NCBI GenBank assembly: GCA_026075535.2
Contig: AP026548.1
Coordinates: forward strand, 10,106,001 to 10,170,000
Direction of reading: 5' to 3'
DNA length: 64,000 nucleotides
Source of the DNA: Tricholoma matsutake
Lineage: Eukaryota; Basidiomycota; Agaricomycetes; Agaricales; Tricholomataceae
Shown: piece by piece, positions 45,082-57,540 of the stretch
How positions within the stretch are numbered: the first letter of the stretch is position 1
Layout: each line of letters opens with the position of its first letter
Position numbers and translations under genes: made by a program
Notes under the pieces: model-generated
Database searches by the model: none
What the model was told of the DNA's origin: nothing
The model's input: the letters and a program-made list of their open reading frames with translations, nothing else

Positions 45082-45249
45082 CCATCAGGGTTTAGAGGGT
45101 CAGGGAGGTGTATTCTACTACCTACAGAAGAGTTTGCGAGTTGTATAGGATGACAGGCACTGGGGAATCGAAGTGCATCCTGTTTTGCTTTTATAAGCTC
45201 TTCGGGTCCTGTTTCTTGCGCTGACAAAATCAGCAATGACAAATGCTGA

Positions 45250-45750
45250 GGGTGATTTAAATCATGGCCTTGAGCATAAACAATAATCAGTAATCAAAAT
45301 TATAAAGACACTTACCGATTGCTGAATGGCCGATCAACATTTCTAAGAATAAAAAGATCTTACCAATAGCTGAAGCCGATGGGAAAAAATTCTAAAAATA
45401 GAAAGATAAGCAGATAAGAAAAATACTTATAAGCAGAGCCTATATCGCCATATTCTGAATACCCCCCACTGCCACAACAAAGTGGCATACAATGGTGAGC
45501 AGTCCAACCCACCAAACCCGCCTGATGCCGGAGGCTAACATAAACACCTTTAGGGTTCCTTTTTAGGGTCCCCTAACCAGTAAAATGCACTGGCTAGTAG
45601 GTCCCCTTGTGCATAATCAAGACATCTGATTGGTCAATTTTATTAGACACATTTGGTTGTATTTGGGGGTGACTATATAAGTTCATCTGATTGGTCAATT
45701 TTGAAGATACATTTGGCTTTGTTTGGTTGGCACTATATTTCTACTCGCCT
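45250..45750. other. Stretch without a gene
   Basis: Short AT-rich segment between element 4 and the minisatellite. It may hold the lost 5' LTR of element 4, but no matching block was found at 35.6-36.2 kb. Confidence 0.3.
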
Positions 45751-45752
45751 CC

Positions 45753-45990
45753 CATGGGAGTACAACTGCAGTCAGTCATGTGATTCTCTCCATTTTCTCA
45801 TCTTTTATATATTTCAAATGAATACAACTGCTGTGAGTCATGTGATTCTCTCCATTACTCATCTTTTGTATATCTATATCTCAAGTGAGTACAACTGCAG
45901 TGAGTCATGTGATTCTCTCCATTAAATACTCGTCTTTTATATATCTCTATGTCAAGTGAGTACAACTGCAGTGAGTCATGTGATTCCCTC
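45753..45990. repeat. Minisatellite 1, four imperfect units
   Basis: The core TACAACTGCAGTGAGTCATG recurs at 45761, 45823, 45890 and 45961, with periods of 62, 67 and 71 bp. Each unit has GTCATGTGATTC and most end in a TATATCT-like tract. Three units contain TGAGTCA. Confidence 0.85.
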
Positions 45991-46085
45991 TATCTTCTGC
46001 AACCAGTTCCAATGGCCCATCTCCACCTCTCCAAAAGCTCACCAGTCACCTGACATCACACAAGGTCTTAATGTATGCGAGTGGT

Positions 46086-46105
46086 CCCCCCCCCCCCCCC
46101 CCCCC
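46086..46105. repeat. Run of 20 C
   Basis: An uninterrupted C homopolymer, about 735 bp from a run of 22 G in opposite sense (46839-46860). Confidence 0.95.
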
Positions 46106-46838
46106 TTGCCTGTCCCTTGTTGCTTTCCTGTTCTCTCCTCCCTTTCTTTCACCTCCCACCATCCTGATGAACTGGGGAACTGTAGGGCCAAAAGCCCACA
46201 TAATCACGTCTGTGTTGGTTTCTTATGGAGGTCCATATAGTTCCACCTCTGGACATCAAGCAGGGTATATGGTGGTGCTTCCCATCGGCAGCATGCAGGT
46301 GATATATACATGCAGATTTCTCTAGTTTAGACATGTCACATGTAGATATGTTCAGGGTTACCAGCTATGATCATAAAAAAGCAAAATACCATGAATACAA
46401 TGAATTCCTGGTTAGCCTACCACCTGTTTCCCTTGTGCCTGGAGAGAACATACATGACCCTCATCGCCGTCTCATCTTCTTATCTCACCCTCCACTCCTT
46501 CCTAAGATCCAAAAAACCAACATTAGTAAGTCAACATATCCCATGGAGCAAAATAAACTTACAAAATTTAACGCCTCTAGAAGAATCCTTTACCTTCCCT
46601 CCATGATTTGGAGATAACAGCAGCACAGGTACATGACTGTCCAGTCAGACTCCTGATGGTCTTTTCACAGGGCAGCTTTGAGGTGGTGAGGATTGGTGAG
46701 CAGGAGATGGAAGCAAGGTATTAGGATTGCTGTACCTGGTGAGTCTGGCAAATTCTCCACTACACAGGCATCCAAGCATCTTCCGAGCATCTACTGGTAC
46801 CGTTATTTGCAGTTTTGAGGTGGAGGTCAACATGACTT

Positions 46839-46860
46839 GGGGGGGGGGGGGGGGGGGGGG
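46839..46860. repeat. Run of 22 G
   Basis: An uninterrupted G homopolymer with strong quadruplex potential. Its exact length may be an assembly estimate. Confidence 0.95.
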
Positions 46861-47122
46861 CAGATATAGCAATTTGATGTGTCATCTGTCTGTGCTGCAC
46901 CCAGGAGCAGGAGGCTGGTTCTAGAGTAGACAGGTAGCTTCCTACCAAATGGCATGTTCATATGTGATTTCTGAGTGACTAAAGTGGATATGAACAGGCT
47001 GGACAATATTGGAAGGACACCGCAGGCAGTCAATTACATGTCGGGACAGGCAATCCAAGAACAACAAAATACCTAACCATCAATTGGATTTTTATTTAAC
47101 ATTTTATGTTTCAGAGACTGAT

Positions 47123-47375
47123 AAGTAATGTGGATTCATGGTCACTTGTTTGGCTATCTCGATCTCATGAGTACAACTGCTTTCAGTCATGTGATCTCTT
47201 CCGAGTAAGTAATGTGGATTCATGGTCACTTGTTTGGCTATCTTGATCTCATGAGTACAAATGCTTTCAGTCATGTGATCTCTTCCGAGTAAGTAATGTG
47301 CATTCATGGTCACTTGTTTGGCTATCTTGTATCTTACTCTCATAAGTACAACCACTTTCAGTCATGTGATCTGTT
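47123..47375. repeat. Minisatellite 2, three 84-bp units
   Basis: Units start AAGTAATGTG at 47123, 47207 and 47291, exactly 84 bp apart. Each contains GAGTACAAC or a close variant and TTTCAGTCATGTGATCTCTTCC, sharing its core with minisatellite 1. A single decayed copy lies near 47620-47660. Confidence 0.88.
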
Positions 47376-47399
47376 CCATCTAACTGGTATTTGTACTGT

Positions 47400-48500
47400 C
47401 CACAAACAGTACAACTTCTACTAATTACTTTGGCACTGTGATTGTTTACAACATTACCAGTGTTGTCTATTACCTCTGTATTGTAATGATGACCAATGTC
47501 AACATGCTTCCTTGAAGCCTTCTAAACTAATATATTGTTACTCCATCCACATGTGGTATTAGTTTTTGTATGTTCAGCTTGTCTTCATTCAATCCTGTGA
47601 CTAAGTAGTGAGCCATTCTCAGGAGTACATCTGTAGTGAGGCACATGATTGTGATTTATAGCATGGTCAGCCTATTCCCTTGCGACACTACAATGGTGTG
47701 CAATCAGATGACTGCACAATCATGGATGTGACTATACAGGATGGATTATTCAGGTCCAGTGTTGTTATGCCTCAAGGTCTGAATTATTCCTTTTATGGGA
47801 GAATTACTGCACACAGCACATCGTCTCTCAATCACATGGTCGCCAACCCATCAGGTGGGTATAGCAGGGCCGATGTTTTGCATTGGTGGTGAACCATTTG
47901 TGTTCACTATGGTCACATTTATGGTTTTGAACATAATCTTTTTGTGCATGAAACTTCATTCTTATCTGGGGCTGATGGCAGTGATAGCTTTGTAAAGGCA
48001 TCTTTATTGGTGTCTAGCACATGGGGATATGGCAGCAAATCCTTATAGAGAAGCTTCTTTTATGGCTGTCATATTATTGACAGAATCATGTCCATATTTG
48101 ATTCTTCTTTTCATCGTTACCAAAGATTCAACCCATTCACTGGCCACTATATTTTCCAATTTCCCTCTCTCTCTCAGTCTGGTTTACAACCAACCCCCCT
48201 TTTGCCTTTTTTTGTTTCCTGATCTGGAATAGGTAGATTTTTTTTCATCTGTTCTTTTCATTCCTTCTCTAATGCCAGTGTGCCACAGTCAAGTTATGAA
48301 GCATAATCTGTCCATTCAATCACAGGCAACTGACTCCTCTTTGATTGTGGAGACTGCGTCAACTCCCAGACTTCTTGCATAGGGTTATTTATCTATCTAT
48401 TCCTCCATTTTTTACTCATTTCTTGTAGACATAAGAAAGCAAAGATGAACTCTGAGTACATATAAACTCCAGATCAAATTTTATCATTCCTGACTGATCT
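47400..48500. other. Stretch without a convincing gene
   Basis: Bases 47680-47892 form an open frame of 70 codons (VTIQDGLFRSSVVMPQGLNY) with no recognised motif. The rest gives short frames only, with a T-rich tract near 48238. Confidence 0.3.
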
Positions 48501-48509
48501 TTTTCTAGT

Positions 48510-51500
48510 CAACAAGCATGTTACCGCTGTCAGCGACCAGTTGCCATCTCCAGTGGTCAAGGCTGTCACAACATTTGCCACCCCATCACGGTGAAAATCC
48601 GAGCACAGGAACATTCAGGGTTATTGGCCATAGAATGGCACATGGGAGTGTTGAAGTGTCCTTGGTGTCTTTTCAAATGCAAGGTTGGGAGTGATTTGCA
48701 GGTATGTATCCCATGACATCTGTCCCGATGCTGAATGACTTGCATGTTGTCAGTCCCATTGTGTTCAATGTAGACCAGTACCATGTGGACCAGGGCAACC
48801 TTCGTATATGCCTGAACTACCTGTCCACATGACAGTAACTGAGTCAGTTGACTCTCCTTCTGTGGATGAGGTTCAACTTCATGTTCCTGCTGATGGACAT
48901 GGCTGTGGTGGGGTTCCAACTGTCATGTCTACTCTTTGACCTTCCTCTATTGGCTGGAGTACACTATCCTCACCCTTGCGCACCGTATCCTTGGCTTCTA
49001 CTCCGTCCCCCGTGATGACTGGCAGTACGCTCAAGTCATTTTTGAAACAACATGGGTGGATTGTGAATGAGGCCCATAACATCATAGTTTGTCTGCAGTG
49101 CAAATATATCCTCAATCCAGCCAAGATCCACGAGCATGTTGTCAAGTATCATAAAGATGTTAATCCTGATGGTCGGCTGCAGGTGCAATTCGATTCTGTC
49201 ATCATGACAGAGTATCCGAACCTCACATTTCACCCTGATCATCCCAGGACACCTGTTCCCTATGTGCATGGTTTAGACACAATGACGGAGTTTCAAATTT
49301 GCTCTGTGTGTTTTTGTGGATTCTCAAAGGATCCAGGAAGTACTCCCAGATGCGAGTCTCACTCTTTTCAGAAACATTCTTGTGGTGTGGCCCCTCATCA
49401 ACTGTGACACAAATTTGTTGTTCTACCTGGCCAATGATTCAGAAAGACTTTTTCATGGTTTGCAATTGTGGCAATCCCCTGGCCAGCTGTGACTTCCTCG
49501 TTATGGGGTCTTTACCAAGCCAAACTGGCTGCATGTCCACATGTTGCTGAGGCGGTTTCTATTCCACAGAACTATCGCATTCTAGATCAGTTCTTGCACA
49601 AAGAGAGGTGGCTAGAACATGTTAGCGGAGTCAAAGTGACTATGGCTGTGGGCCTGATAACTTATTCCCCAACAGACCCCAAATTTCGTGGCCTACACAA
49701 ACATATCCATGCTTTCTTGGCAGAGGTGCAGAGCAAGACTCGAAGCTACTCACTCAGATGATTAATTGGCACGAGACCTACTTCTGAACACTCGCATAGC
49801 TATCAGCATCATCATAGTAATGTCAATTTTGACATGCATAAAAGATATGCTTTGACAATGGCCAGTGCGCTTGTCCTTCTGATGTGCAACATACAGAATC
49901 CACACTCTGAGTATTCGTTCCATGTACCCCCCAATATTGTGATGGCCAGCCAGTCTGCACTCCATGCGATGCTGTTGCATGCACCTCTGCTGCATGATCA
50001 CAAGATGTACGATGATGTGGGACCTCTTGACGATGTGGAAGATTCAGATGATGAAGATTCCTTCCCTGACAATCAGCCATTACCTGAGGTTTTATATGAT
50101 GTGCTTCTTGCAGATGACATGGGAAGCACCATAGTTGATGTTATTGCTGATACCACTGCCTCTCCATGACTGAAAAGCGACAGCCACCTGTGTTCCATGA
50201 CAAAGCCCAGGAGCTCATGAAGCGCCTGCTGTACATGTTATTCACACAAAATCCCAATGATGGACAAGACAACCCATTCCGGAGTGTTTTTACCTGTTAT
50301 GTAGTGTTGTCATCGCTTACTCCAAGTGGCAGTTGGTGTGCAGGATCTGTGATCACCCAATCAATTGCAGCAATTTTGTTTACTGGACGTCTGGTTATCG
50401 CAGATGAGATGCTGCATCAGAAATCAATCAACCCCACATTATCTTATATGAAGTCAGTGAACTCTATTTTCTATCTCATACTACGCTCATATTGATCCCA
50501 TAGGATTTATGACATTGTCAAGCCATTTCTTGAAGAATCATCAGATGGGGTCATGCCCCATCTATATCTCTTGAAGTGTGGACTGTCATCAATCAAATCT
50601 GCATCAGAACACACAATACTGTTCTCCTCACCTACCAATGATGGCAGGAGTGTGATTGTCGATGGAAAACTGCTCACCTTGGACTCTGTGAAACACGTGC
50701 ATGACAAACTCATAGATTGTATCGTTTACCCTACATGAAGATACCTATATTCATGATGAACCTCGAGCACTTATGGCAGGATATGGGTTTGTTAATGAAC
50801 AGATAAACCCGTGGATGCAAGAACAATCTGTTGTTGAGCACATCATCACAACTCCCCACCTGCGGTCACAGTACACCGACGTAGATGATGAGGGAAACAT
50901 CTTTTGGCTCCCTGGCACTTGCATGAGAAGGATGTGAAGTATATATGAACTTCAAACTCTCTTTGCGATAGCAATTGTGCTAACAGGAGGAGAGCCCGCA
51001 CGAGCATCTGAGTATGCAATGATGGTGTTGGAGAATGTTGCAGGAGGGTCCATACGCAACATCTTTTGGCTGTTCAATACATTTATCATCCAGGGATCAT
51101 ACAACAAAACCAGTCACTTTACTGGGGAGGATAAGACGATGATTCAAGTGCCACTTCCGAGGCTTGGACAGTTGATTGTGTGGTTTTTGGTATATCTCCG
51201 ACCATTGTACCAGGAGTGGCAGTATCATTTTTGACACACACTATATGCCAATGTGAAAACCTTCCTCTTTGTTGGCCTTTACAGGCCTGTCACAGGTTCA
51301 GATATCTCGATGTTGTTGGCCAAATATATGGAACAAAACTTGGGAATTTGCCTGACAATCCACAAGTTTCGACAGTTCATGGCATATGTAACATCATGGC
51401 ATTAGCATCTCTTGAAACCCATGCATGTCAGGACAAATTATGCACATGTGCAGTTGGGGCATACTGGAACAGTGGATAGTGATTATTATGGGGGCGATGC

Positions 51501-53897
51501 ACAACTCCCGGAAGGCGTAACGTGAACCCTTTTCATGGAAACAGCGAGGGTTAGTGCCATATTGCACATCATATTTGGCCACCCCCCAAAACTGCTTGAG
51601 TTACTCAACAAGGGACAAATATTTAGTGCTTCCATTGAGTGTGTTATCAATGGTGTTGAGAGAATAGACCTGGATTCGGTGTTCTCACGTGAGCAGGTTG
51701 TTCCGGCACCCCATATCCTTGATACAGTGGCCAATGCTGTATCGACCCATGTAGTTTCTGAAGTCATCGATCATAGTAAACACGCTCTAGTCCAAGCACA
51801 TGCAACAGTTGTGCAACTATTTCATTGGTCCAATATGTTTGGTAGGGCATGCGAGCCCATGTCCACATGTGTTATCTATCCACATCCCTATCTCCTGGGG
51901 CACCTGCAGCATTTTCTGGGTTTGAGCCATGAAAACCTAGGATTCAAAAATATTCAACAAGCTGTCACAACTCAGCTCATGTATGAGTGAAAGATGCAGG
52001 TTCTATATATATCTCCAACTGGTGAATACTTTGATGGCTTTGTATGTTATGTTGTAAATCTGACGATGCACAAGGATCTGGAAAAACAGCACCTGGATTG
52101 CTATGCAGTTCCGCTTTGGATGATGGGTTGAGCACAATTATCATACTGCCGCTTCGTCGATGCACAAGCAATAAAAGTATCTGTATACAAAATATGGGAT
52201 TTCATGGGAAATCTGGTCAATTATCAACCCCCTATCAGCATCATTGTGGCAATTGAGCAAACAGAATGGGAAGTGTTTCATATGTTTTTGGATGTGCTGG
52301 TGGCTACAGGTTGAGTTGCCCATGTTATTGTGGATGAGGCACATTTGGTTTGAATGCATTGATGCTTCAGGCCAGTTATGGAAATGCTGGCAAGGCTTGG
52401 CAAGAAACATGTCCAGATTGTCTTGGAGACTGCGACATGGCCCCCTTACTTAGAAGAGGAACTTCTAACCAATTTTGGCATCCCTGTGGAATTGTGCCAT
52501 ATCACGTGATGCAAAACATCTCGATCAAACATATCATTCAATGTTGTGTGATCTGACACTCACGACCTAGACACTGCCATTGAGATGGAGTATGTTAGAG
52601 CAAAGGATTACTCTGACACAAATCGGGTGCTTATTTTCTGCTTGACAAAGCGAGAAGTGCAACAAACAGCTCATTCTCTGAACATTCCATATTGTGATGC
52701 AAGTTTGACACAGGATGAAATCGATACGGTATTGTGAAAATTTAGACTTGGAGAAGAGAGGCGACTTTGTTGCAGTTCCATCTTGGGTGTTGGACTTGAT
52801 TTCCCAAACATCACACATGTGATCCATCGAGGATATCCCCACGATGTTATTTCTTTTGTGCAAGAAACAGGACACATGGGGAGGGATGACATTATGCAGA
52901 AAGTATGGTTGGTTGTTGTATTGCCTCCTGTCAGTGTTATGGATCTTGCTCCAGGGAGGTTTGGTGAATGACTTGTGTGACTGGCTCTGGACAGCACTGA
53001 ACATTGTCGCTGGCTCTTCATACAGATGTTCATCGATGGAGAAGCCGATCTGTGTGTCCTCATGGAAAGGTTCACCCACCTTTGTGATATATGTGAGGAA
53101 CAGTGTAGATTTAAGCCGACAAAGGGGCAGTTTATGGTATTTCCATGGTCATTGATGCACAATGGTTTAGGAGGCAAGTGTTACTATGGAAGACAGTATT
53201 GCATGCTAATCACATGTTGTAGATGACACTCATAGCTTGGGACTGTTGCTGAAATTTCCGCTCACTGCTCAGCCCACAAATGCCTCATTCGAAATACAGG
53301 TAGCGTCAGCGATCTCCAAACCTCGGTTTGAGCAATGTGTGGATTTGGTTGACGAACATGACAAGAGGATGAAAGCAGCTCATTTACTGCTCCAGAAGTT
53401 ATCAATGTGTTGTGCAGCATGCTGGGTTACTTGTACAGCCTCACAACGTGAGCATATCTGGGCAACTTGTGTGCAGCCAAGACAAGCCTCTGGTACAAAC
53501 AATTTTGACCTGTGGAGAAATAGCTTCGAACTTCCATCTGGGACATGCTACCAGTGTGGCATCCCCCAAATGGTAAATCATTTATTCTAACCATTTGTCC
53601 AATGCTAATGCATCACAGGCGCATTACAAAGGAGATGATGCCAAGATCATATATATACATGAATACGATGATGGTAAGCAAAAGAATTGTGAATATGAAG
53701 GTGTTCTCTTTCCATTATTATGGGTGGCATCCAAGAGCGAGCCATTGTGGCTTTCTATTGCACATGCCATTCAGCCCAGTTTTTCTCTTGACTTTGGGCC
53801 TTGTAGTTTTGATCAGTGGATTTGGCTTATTAACACCAGTGGCATGCCTAATATATTCCGATTTATTTTGGCATGCCAAGAGTTAAATGTTATGTAA
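48510..53897 (+). pseudogene. Composite gene: zinc-binding segments, tyrosine-recombinase-like domain, RecQ-type helicase
   Basis: Segments in order: Cys/His-rich N-terminus (ACYRCQRPVAISSGQGCHNI to CPWC, 48510-48702); a DUF3505-like finger (VCLQCKYILNPAKIHEHVVK, 48976-49407); two long helical segments (49468-50495); a recombinase-like core (50740-51525); a helicase (51990-52970) with GSGKT (52074-52088), VDEAH (52330-52344), ETATWP and QETGHMGRD (52861-52887); and a Cys-rich C-terminus (LCDICEEQC; FELPSGTCYQCGIPQ; 53026-53897). In-frame stops at 50935, 51232, 51403, 51523, 52351 and 52360 plus frameshifts break it; most are TGA at plausible Arg positions. DUF3505-RecQ fusions are, as I recall, multi-copy in Agaricomycetes. 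A single transcript is inferred from order and strand. Confidence 0.72.
50740..51525 (+). pseudogene. Tyrosine-recombinase-like catalytic core within the composite gene
   Basis: Tyrosine recombinases cut and rejoin DNA through a covalent Tyr link. The frame shows box I LTGGEPARASEY (Arg codon 51001-51003), a beta-hairpin-type YNKTSHFTGEDKTMIQVPLP (Lys codon 51106-51108), box II HKFRQF (His 51361, Arg 51370), QLGHTG (His 51460-51462), and DYY eight or nine codons later (51484-51489). Order and spacing (29 codons from the box II Arg to the LGH Gly, then eight or nine to Tyr) match the R-K-HxxR-H-Y set. Three TGA and one TAG stops interrupt this copy. The assignment rests on motifs only. Confidence 0.6.
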
Positions 53898-53969
53898 TCT
53901 TTTTCTGGCTGCGTTATGTCACAGGCTGTTATATAGAGTATATACATCAATCCAAGCATTGCTCACTCA

Positions 53970-55250
53970 ATATTTCCTGTCATGGCTCCCTCACAAACAA
54001 TGTCCATTTCTGCTCAGCAAAGCAGTCGATGCAGTACTTCTTCTGCCTCAATCTGCAAGGATTGCCACAGCACTGACTGCTCTTGCCTTTATCGGTTAGT
54101 GCTCATTTCTTCCGCTTAGTTTGTTTGCTCAATTCGATGGGTTTTGGGTAGATGTGAAGCACACACAAGTCACCGTGGTCAATTCATGTCGCTCAATGTT
54201 TCTGGACTAGTCAAATGCATCTCCAGAGTGAAGACCAGACTGGTGGGCACACGAGTCATCAAAGGGGGGTACCCATGTCCATTTTGTTTGAATCCAGTCT
54301 CTAGCCAGATAAGGCTACAAGTAAATGACCATGATGTATGCATGTATGCATTGTATTTAATGCACATATAGCACCATATAGAGCAGAGATGTGCCATGTG
54401 CCCTGCAGGACTCTGGAACAAGCACATACATGGGTCTGCAGAATCAGGGCTGGTTATCCATGGATCTCAAGCTACAGTCATGTCACAGTTAACAAAGACT
54501 GACCGGGATGTCTGGTCTTTGGAAAGCGTCAGTCGGGCATCCCCTGTAGCCTCGACATTGCATGAGAATCTTGAAGTTTGCTGTTTTGTTCTGTACTTAT
54601 AAATGAACTAGCCCCACCATCTGATGTTAATACCAGGGTGGTGGACAGTGGTGCTTGTGAGTCTGTTTGTGTTTCAGAATATCATATAAAGCCAATGTTT
54701 GTGCAAATAGTTTATGATCTCAGCCATGCTGGCATGATGCAACTTGCCAGTCAGATGACCTATGTGTCTCAGCAGTTGGTGACAATTGTACAGCATGGTG
54801 TCGATGGGCTTTGTTGTTGCAGGGAATGTGGCCAGTTGAAGGGAAGCCGCATGATAGCTCGGGTCATCCATGCAGGGGTCAATGTGGATGCAGGTCTTGA
54901 ATCCGATGGCGACTGATTTATCATTGTTAGCATCAGTATACTTCTACTCACTTGTACTTCTTTTAGAGAATGGTGTGCATGATGAGAAGGTACTTGCCTG
55001 GGTACATGAAAGCTGTGGTGGTACAAACACTCCGACTGTGCCAACAATTGTGGTTGAGCACCAGGCTTCACAATCTGCAGTACTCCCTGCACCAAGCCCT
55101 GGCGTATCACATGAGCATCTGTCAGACATGCCCGTGGCATCTGGTGTCTTGGGTCAGACGACAACCCCACAAATAGCTGCCATTGTACCCCAAGGTCAGG
55201 AGTGTCCTATTGTTCACCTGGCATTGATTAGTAACTTTCGTCTTGTGTAG
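53970..55250 (+). pseudogene. Zinc-rich partial gene, possibly a relative of the composite gene's N-terminus
   Basis: Starting near 53975, the strand reads a Ser-rich leader with CKDCHSTDCSC, then MSLNVSGLVKCISRVKTRLV and YPCPFCLNPVSSQIRLQ. An intron-like GTAAAT...AGCAG gap (about 54321-54384) joins this to RCAMCPAGLWNKHIHGSAES. Later frames (54578-54916 and 54870-55250) add CCCRECGQLKG and a Ser/Pro-rich tail. The CPxC...H layout resembles the CPWC segment at the start of the composite gene, so this may be a second, truncated gene of the same family. No recombinase or helicase motif follows. Confidence 0.42.
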
Positions 55251-55517
55251 AGGCTCCAGCATCAACCTCAGGGATCATTGAGGGTGTTGCTGCCACTCAT
55301 TTAGCCTGGGTGTGGGACATATTGGGGTTGCTCGAACATGGTTGTGCGATCTGCTGGGCTTTGGGGTGTGAGTATTCACAACATACTCTTACACAATATT
55401 GACACGGAACTGCAAATGGGAGAGACGCAGAGTATCAAAGCTTCTGATTGAACATTCAGTATGGGAAGGGTCTTTGCTATGGATGCGGGTTTCAAAACAA
55501 AGTAAGTTTTCGGTAGA

Positions 55518-55814
55518 ATGAACATGGCACAGAATTTGCTAAGCTTAGTGACTCCCAAGGTATTTAGGGACTCTGTTATGCACAAAGTAGTGCATTTTCA
55601 TAGTGGACCCTTTGGTTCAGCATGTCCATGGAGGGACATTGTGTGGCCAATTTCTTTCCTTGTGTTTAAAGTCCCTGCTTTATGGGAACTTCTTGGTCGA
55701 TGTGATGGTATTCCGGGGTTTCTCAACATGTCGCTTGATGACTGGATGATGTCTTTGTCCCAGAAAGGTAGTCTCACTGCTAGCTACATGATGGACACTA
55801 TTATCTCTATTTGA
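55518..55814 (+). CDS. Hypothetical 98-aa open frame
   Basis: The ATG-to-TGA frame encodes 98 residues (VTPKVFRDSVMHKVVHFHSG; FLNMSLDDWMMSLSQKGSL) with no named domain. It could be a 3' exon of the zinc-rich gene just upstream or a chance frame. Low support. Confidence 0.25.
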   Translation: MNMAQNLLSLVTPKVFRDSVMHKVVHFHSGPFGSACPWRDIVWPISFLVFKVPALWELLGRCDGIPGFLNMSLDDWMMSLSQKGSLTASYMMDTIISI

Positions 55815-55819
55815 GCATG

Positions 55820-57540
55820 ATACAATATAGCCTGTTTGCTCTTTCTTACTCTCTGTCCTTCATTTGCTTTCGCGCAGTGCCGATGTAAATAATGTGTACC
55901 GTTTGCTCTAGATATGGATTATCCATTTGCTCCTTTCTTTCATCTTTCATTAACTTTTGTAGTGCTTTCCTGGATGTGGAAATAGAGTCGACCGATGGGT
56001 GGAACTTGTCATTGTTCATCAATGATATATGACCGATGTATTACATCAGTTATGCAATGTTGTCATCCCTAGTACATCTGTTGTGTATATTGTTCACATG
56101 TCTTTGAAACATACACGTCACTTTACATATATATGGCTCCACCATGACTTGGTGTCAAAACTGCAAGAATTCATTCAGTAACACATGCAGCACAGTTATG
56201 GCATCAGGGTTATACAATGTAGAGGTTGTCTGCCTCATCACATAGTTCTGGCAAGATCCACAATAACAGGTCATGATTGTTGATGCAGGAATAATCATAT
56301 TCATTAATTCAAAAGCATGGACCATCCAATCACATGACTGACAACGGTTGTACTGATGCCAGCACATGACTGTGCCATGACATGAAACATATTTCCAGGG
56401 TCAGATCAATTGTATAAGCCTAATGGATGGACCATCAAGCAGTTTCTTTGCATGTACAATGTACATATCTTTCTGGGTTATATTATGAGTAACGGATCTA
56501 TAAGGGGAAAACAGGATGTTGGCACCCCTGGCAAGAGGGTATTTGTGAACTGATTATATTAGTAACTTATTGAACTAAACCTGTCAGTTTTCTACCATTG
56601 TTTTCTGGCGTACCACATCCAATGTATTTTGCAAAATGTTCTGATAAGATTAATATGAAAGCAACTCCTCCCTATGATTGTCTTCACTATCACTGTGTGC
56701 TTGATCTCAAGGATGGGGTTGAATAATACATTTTGGATGTGTTCAGTACAGAGTCCATATTTGCAGATCAATGTGGACAGGGGTTTTCCATGAAGAAAAT
56801 GGAAGAAGCAAGGATCATTCATCTGTTGGGATCTGACAATAAACCCTTTAGTACAGGCCGGATACAAATAGAGTATGGGACAAGGAGAAATATGTAGCTG
56901 AGTGAAAAAGAAAAATATAGGGTGACAAAAAGTGGATAAAAAATGTGGAAATGATAGAAATATGGGCAAAAGAAAAAAGGAAAATGAACGCTTCAGGACT
57001 CCATTATGGTGTCCTCCAGAAGTGTCACCCTGTTTTGTTCATAACTTTTTTGTTGAGATTGTACCGGACTGTTTGGTAGTCTTGGCCTTTTTCATCACGA
57101 CAAAGTTAGTGAAGGCATCATCGGCTGCTGAACGTGGCTGAGATGACTTGAGTTGTGTTATGGTGGGGTGGGGAACTACAGGTTGGTGAGGAATTTTGAT
57201 GGGGGTGTGGGAAGGATCGATGATGCGGATGCTTTTTGCATTGATATGGAAATACTGGATGGAGAAATTGTATGTCAGTTAGAAGTGAGGAAGTGTAGTT
57301 GGGTACATACCTGTAGCAGAAAAAAAAACACGAAAATAACAGAAATATGAGCCAAATAAAAAATACAAAAATGCTTCAGGCCTCGAGCTCCAAACGCAAC
57401 CAAAAAAAAAGCTGGACACCACAAAAAAAGCCAAACTGACCAAAAAACTGACATTATATGTAACGCCACCCGAAGAGTAAAAAGTAGTGGGCTCTGTCAC
57501 TGAAGGCACGCTACCTGGTAATATATGTAATTAATTCTAT
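55820..57540. other. Stretch without a convincing gene
   Basis: Only short frames are present. Two related A-rich blocks (near 56915-57000 and 57315-57400) share GAAATATGNGC followed by AAATGC-like and GCTTCAGG words, suggesting an old repeat. Confidence 0.35.

Noticed and set aside
45753..47375. CRISPR-like array
   Set aside because: The repeats are direct, imperfect and contiguous with no unique spacers, and the window is eukaryotic.
57279..57509. Membrane-like protein on the minus strand
   Set aside because: Phe-rich translation of an A-rich repeat block; no start context, promoter or conserved pattern.
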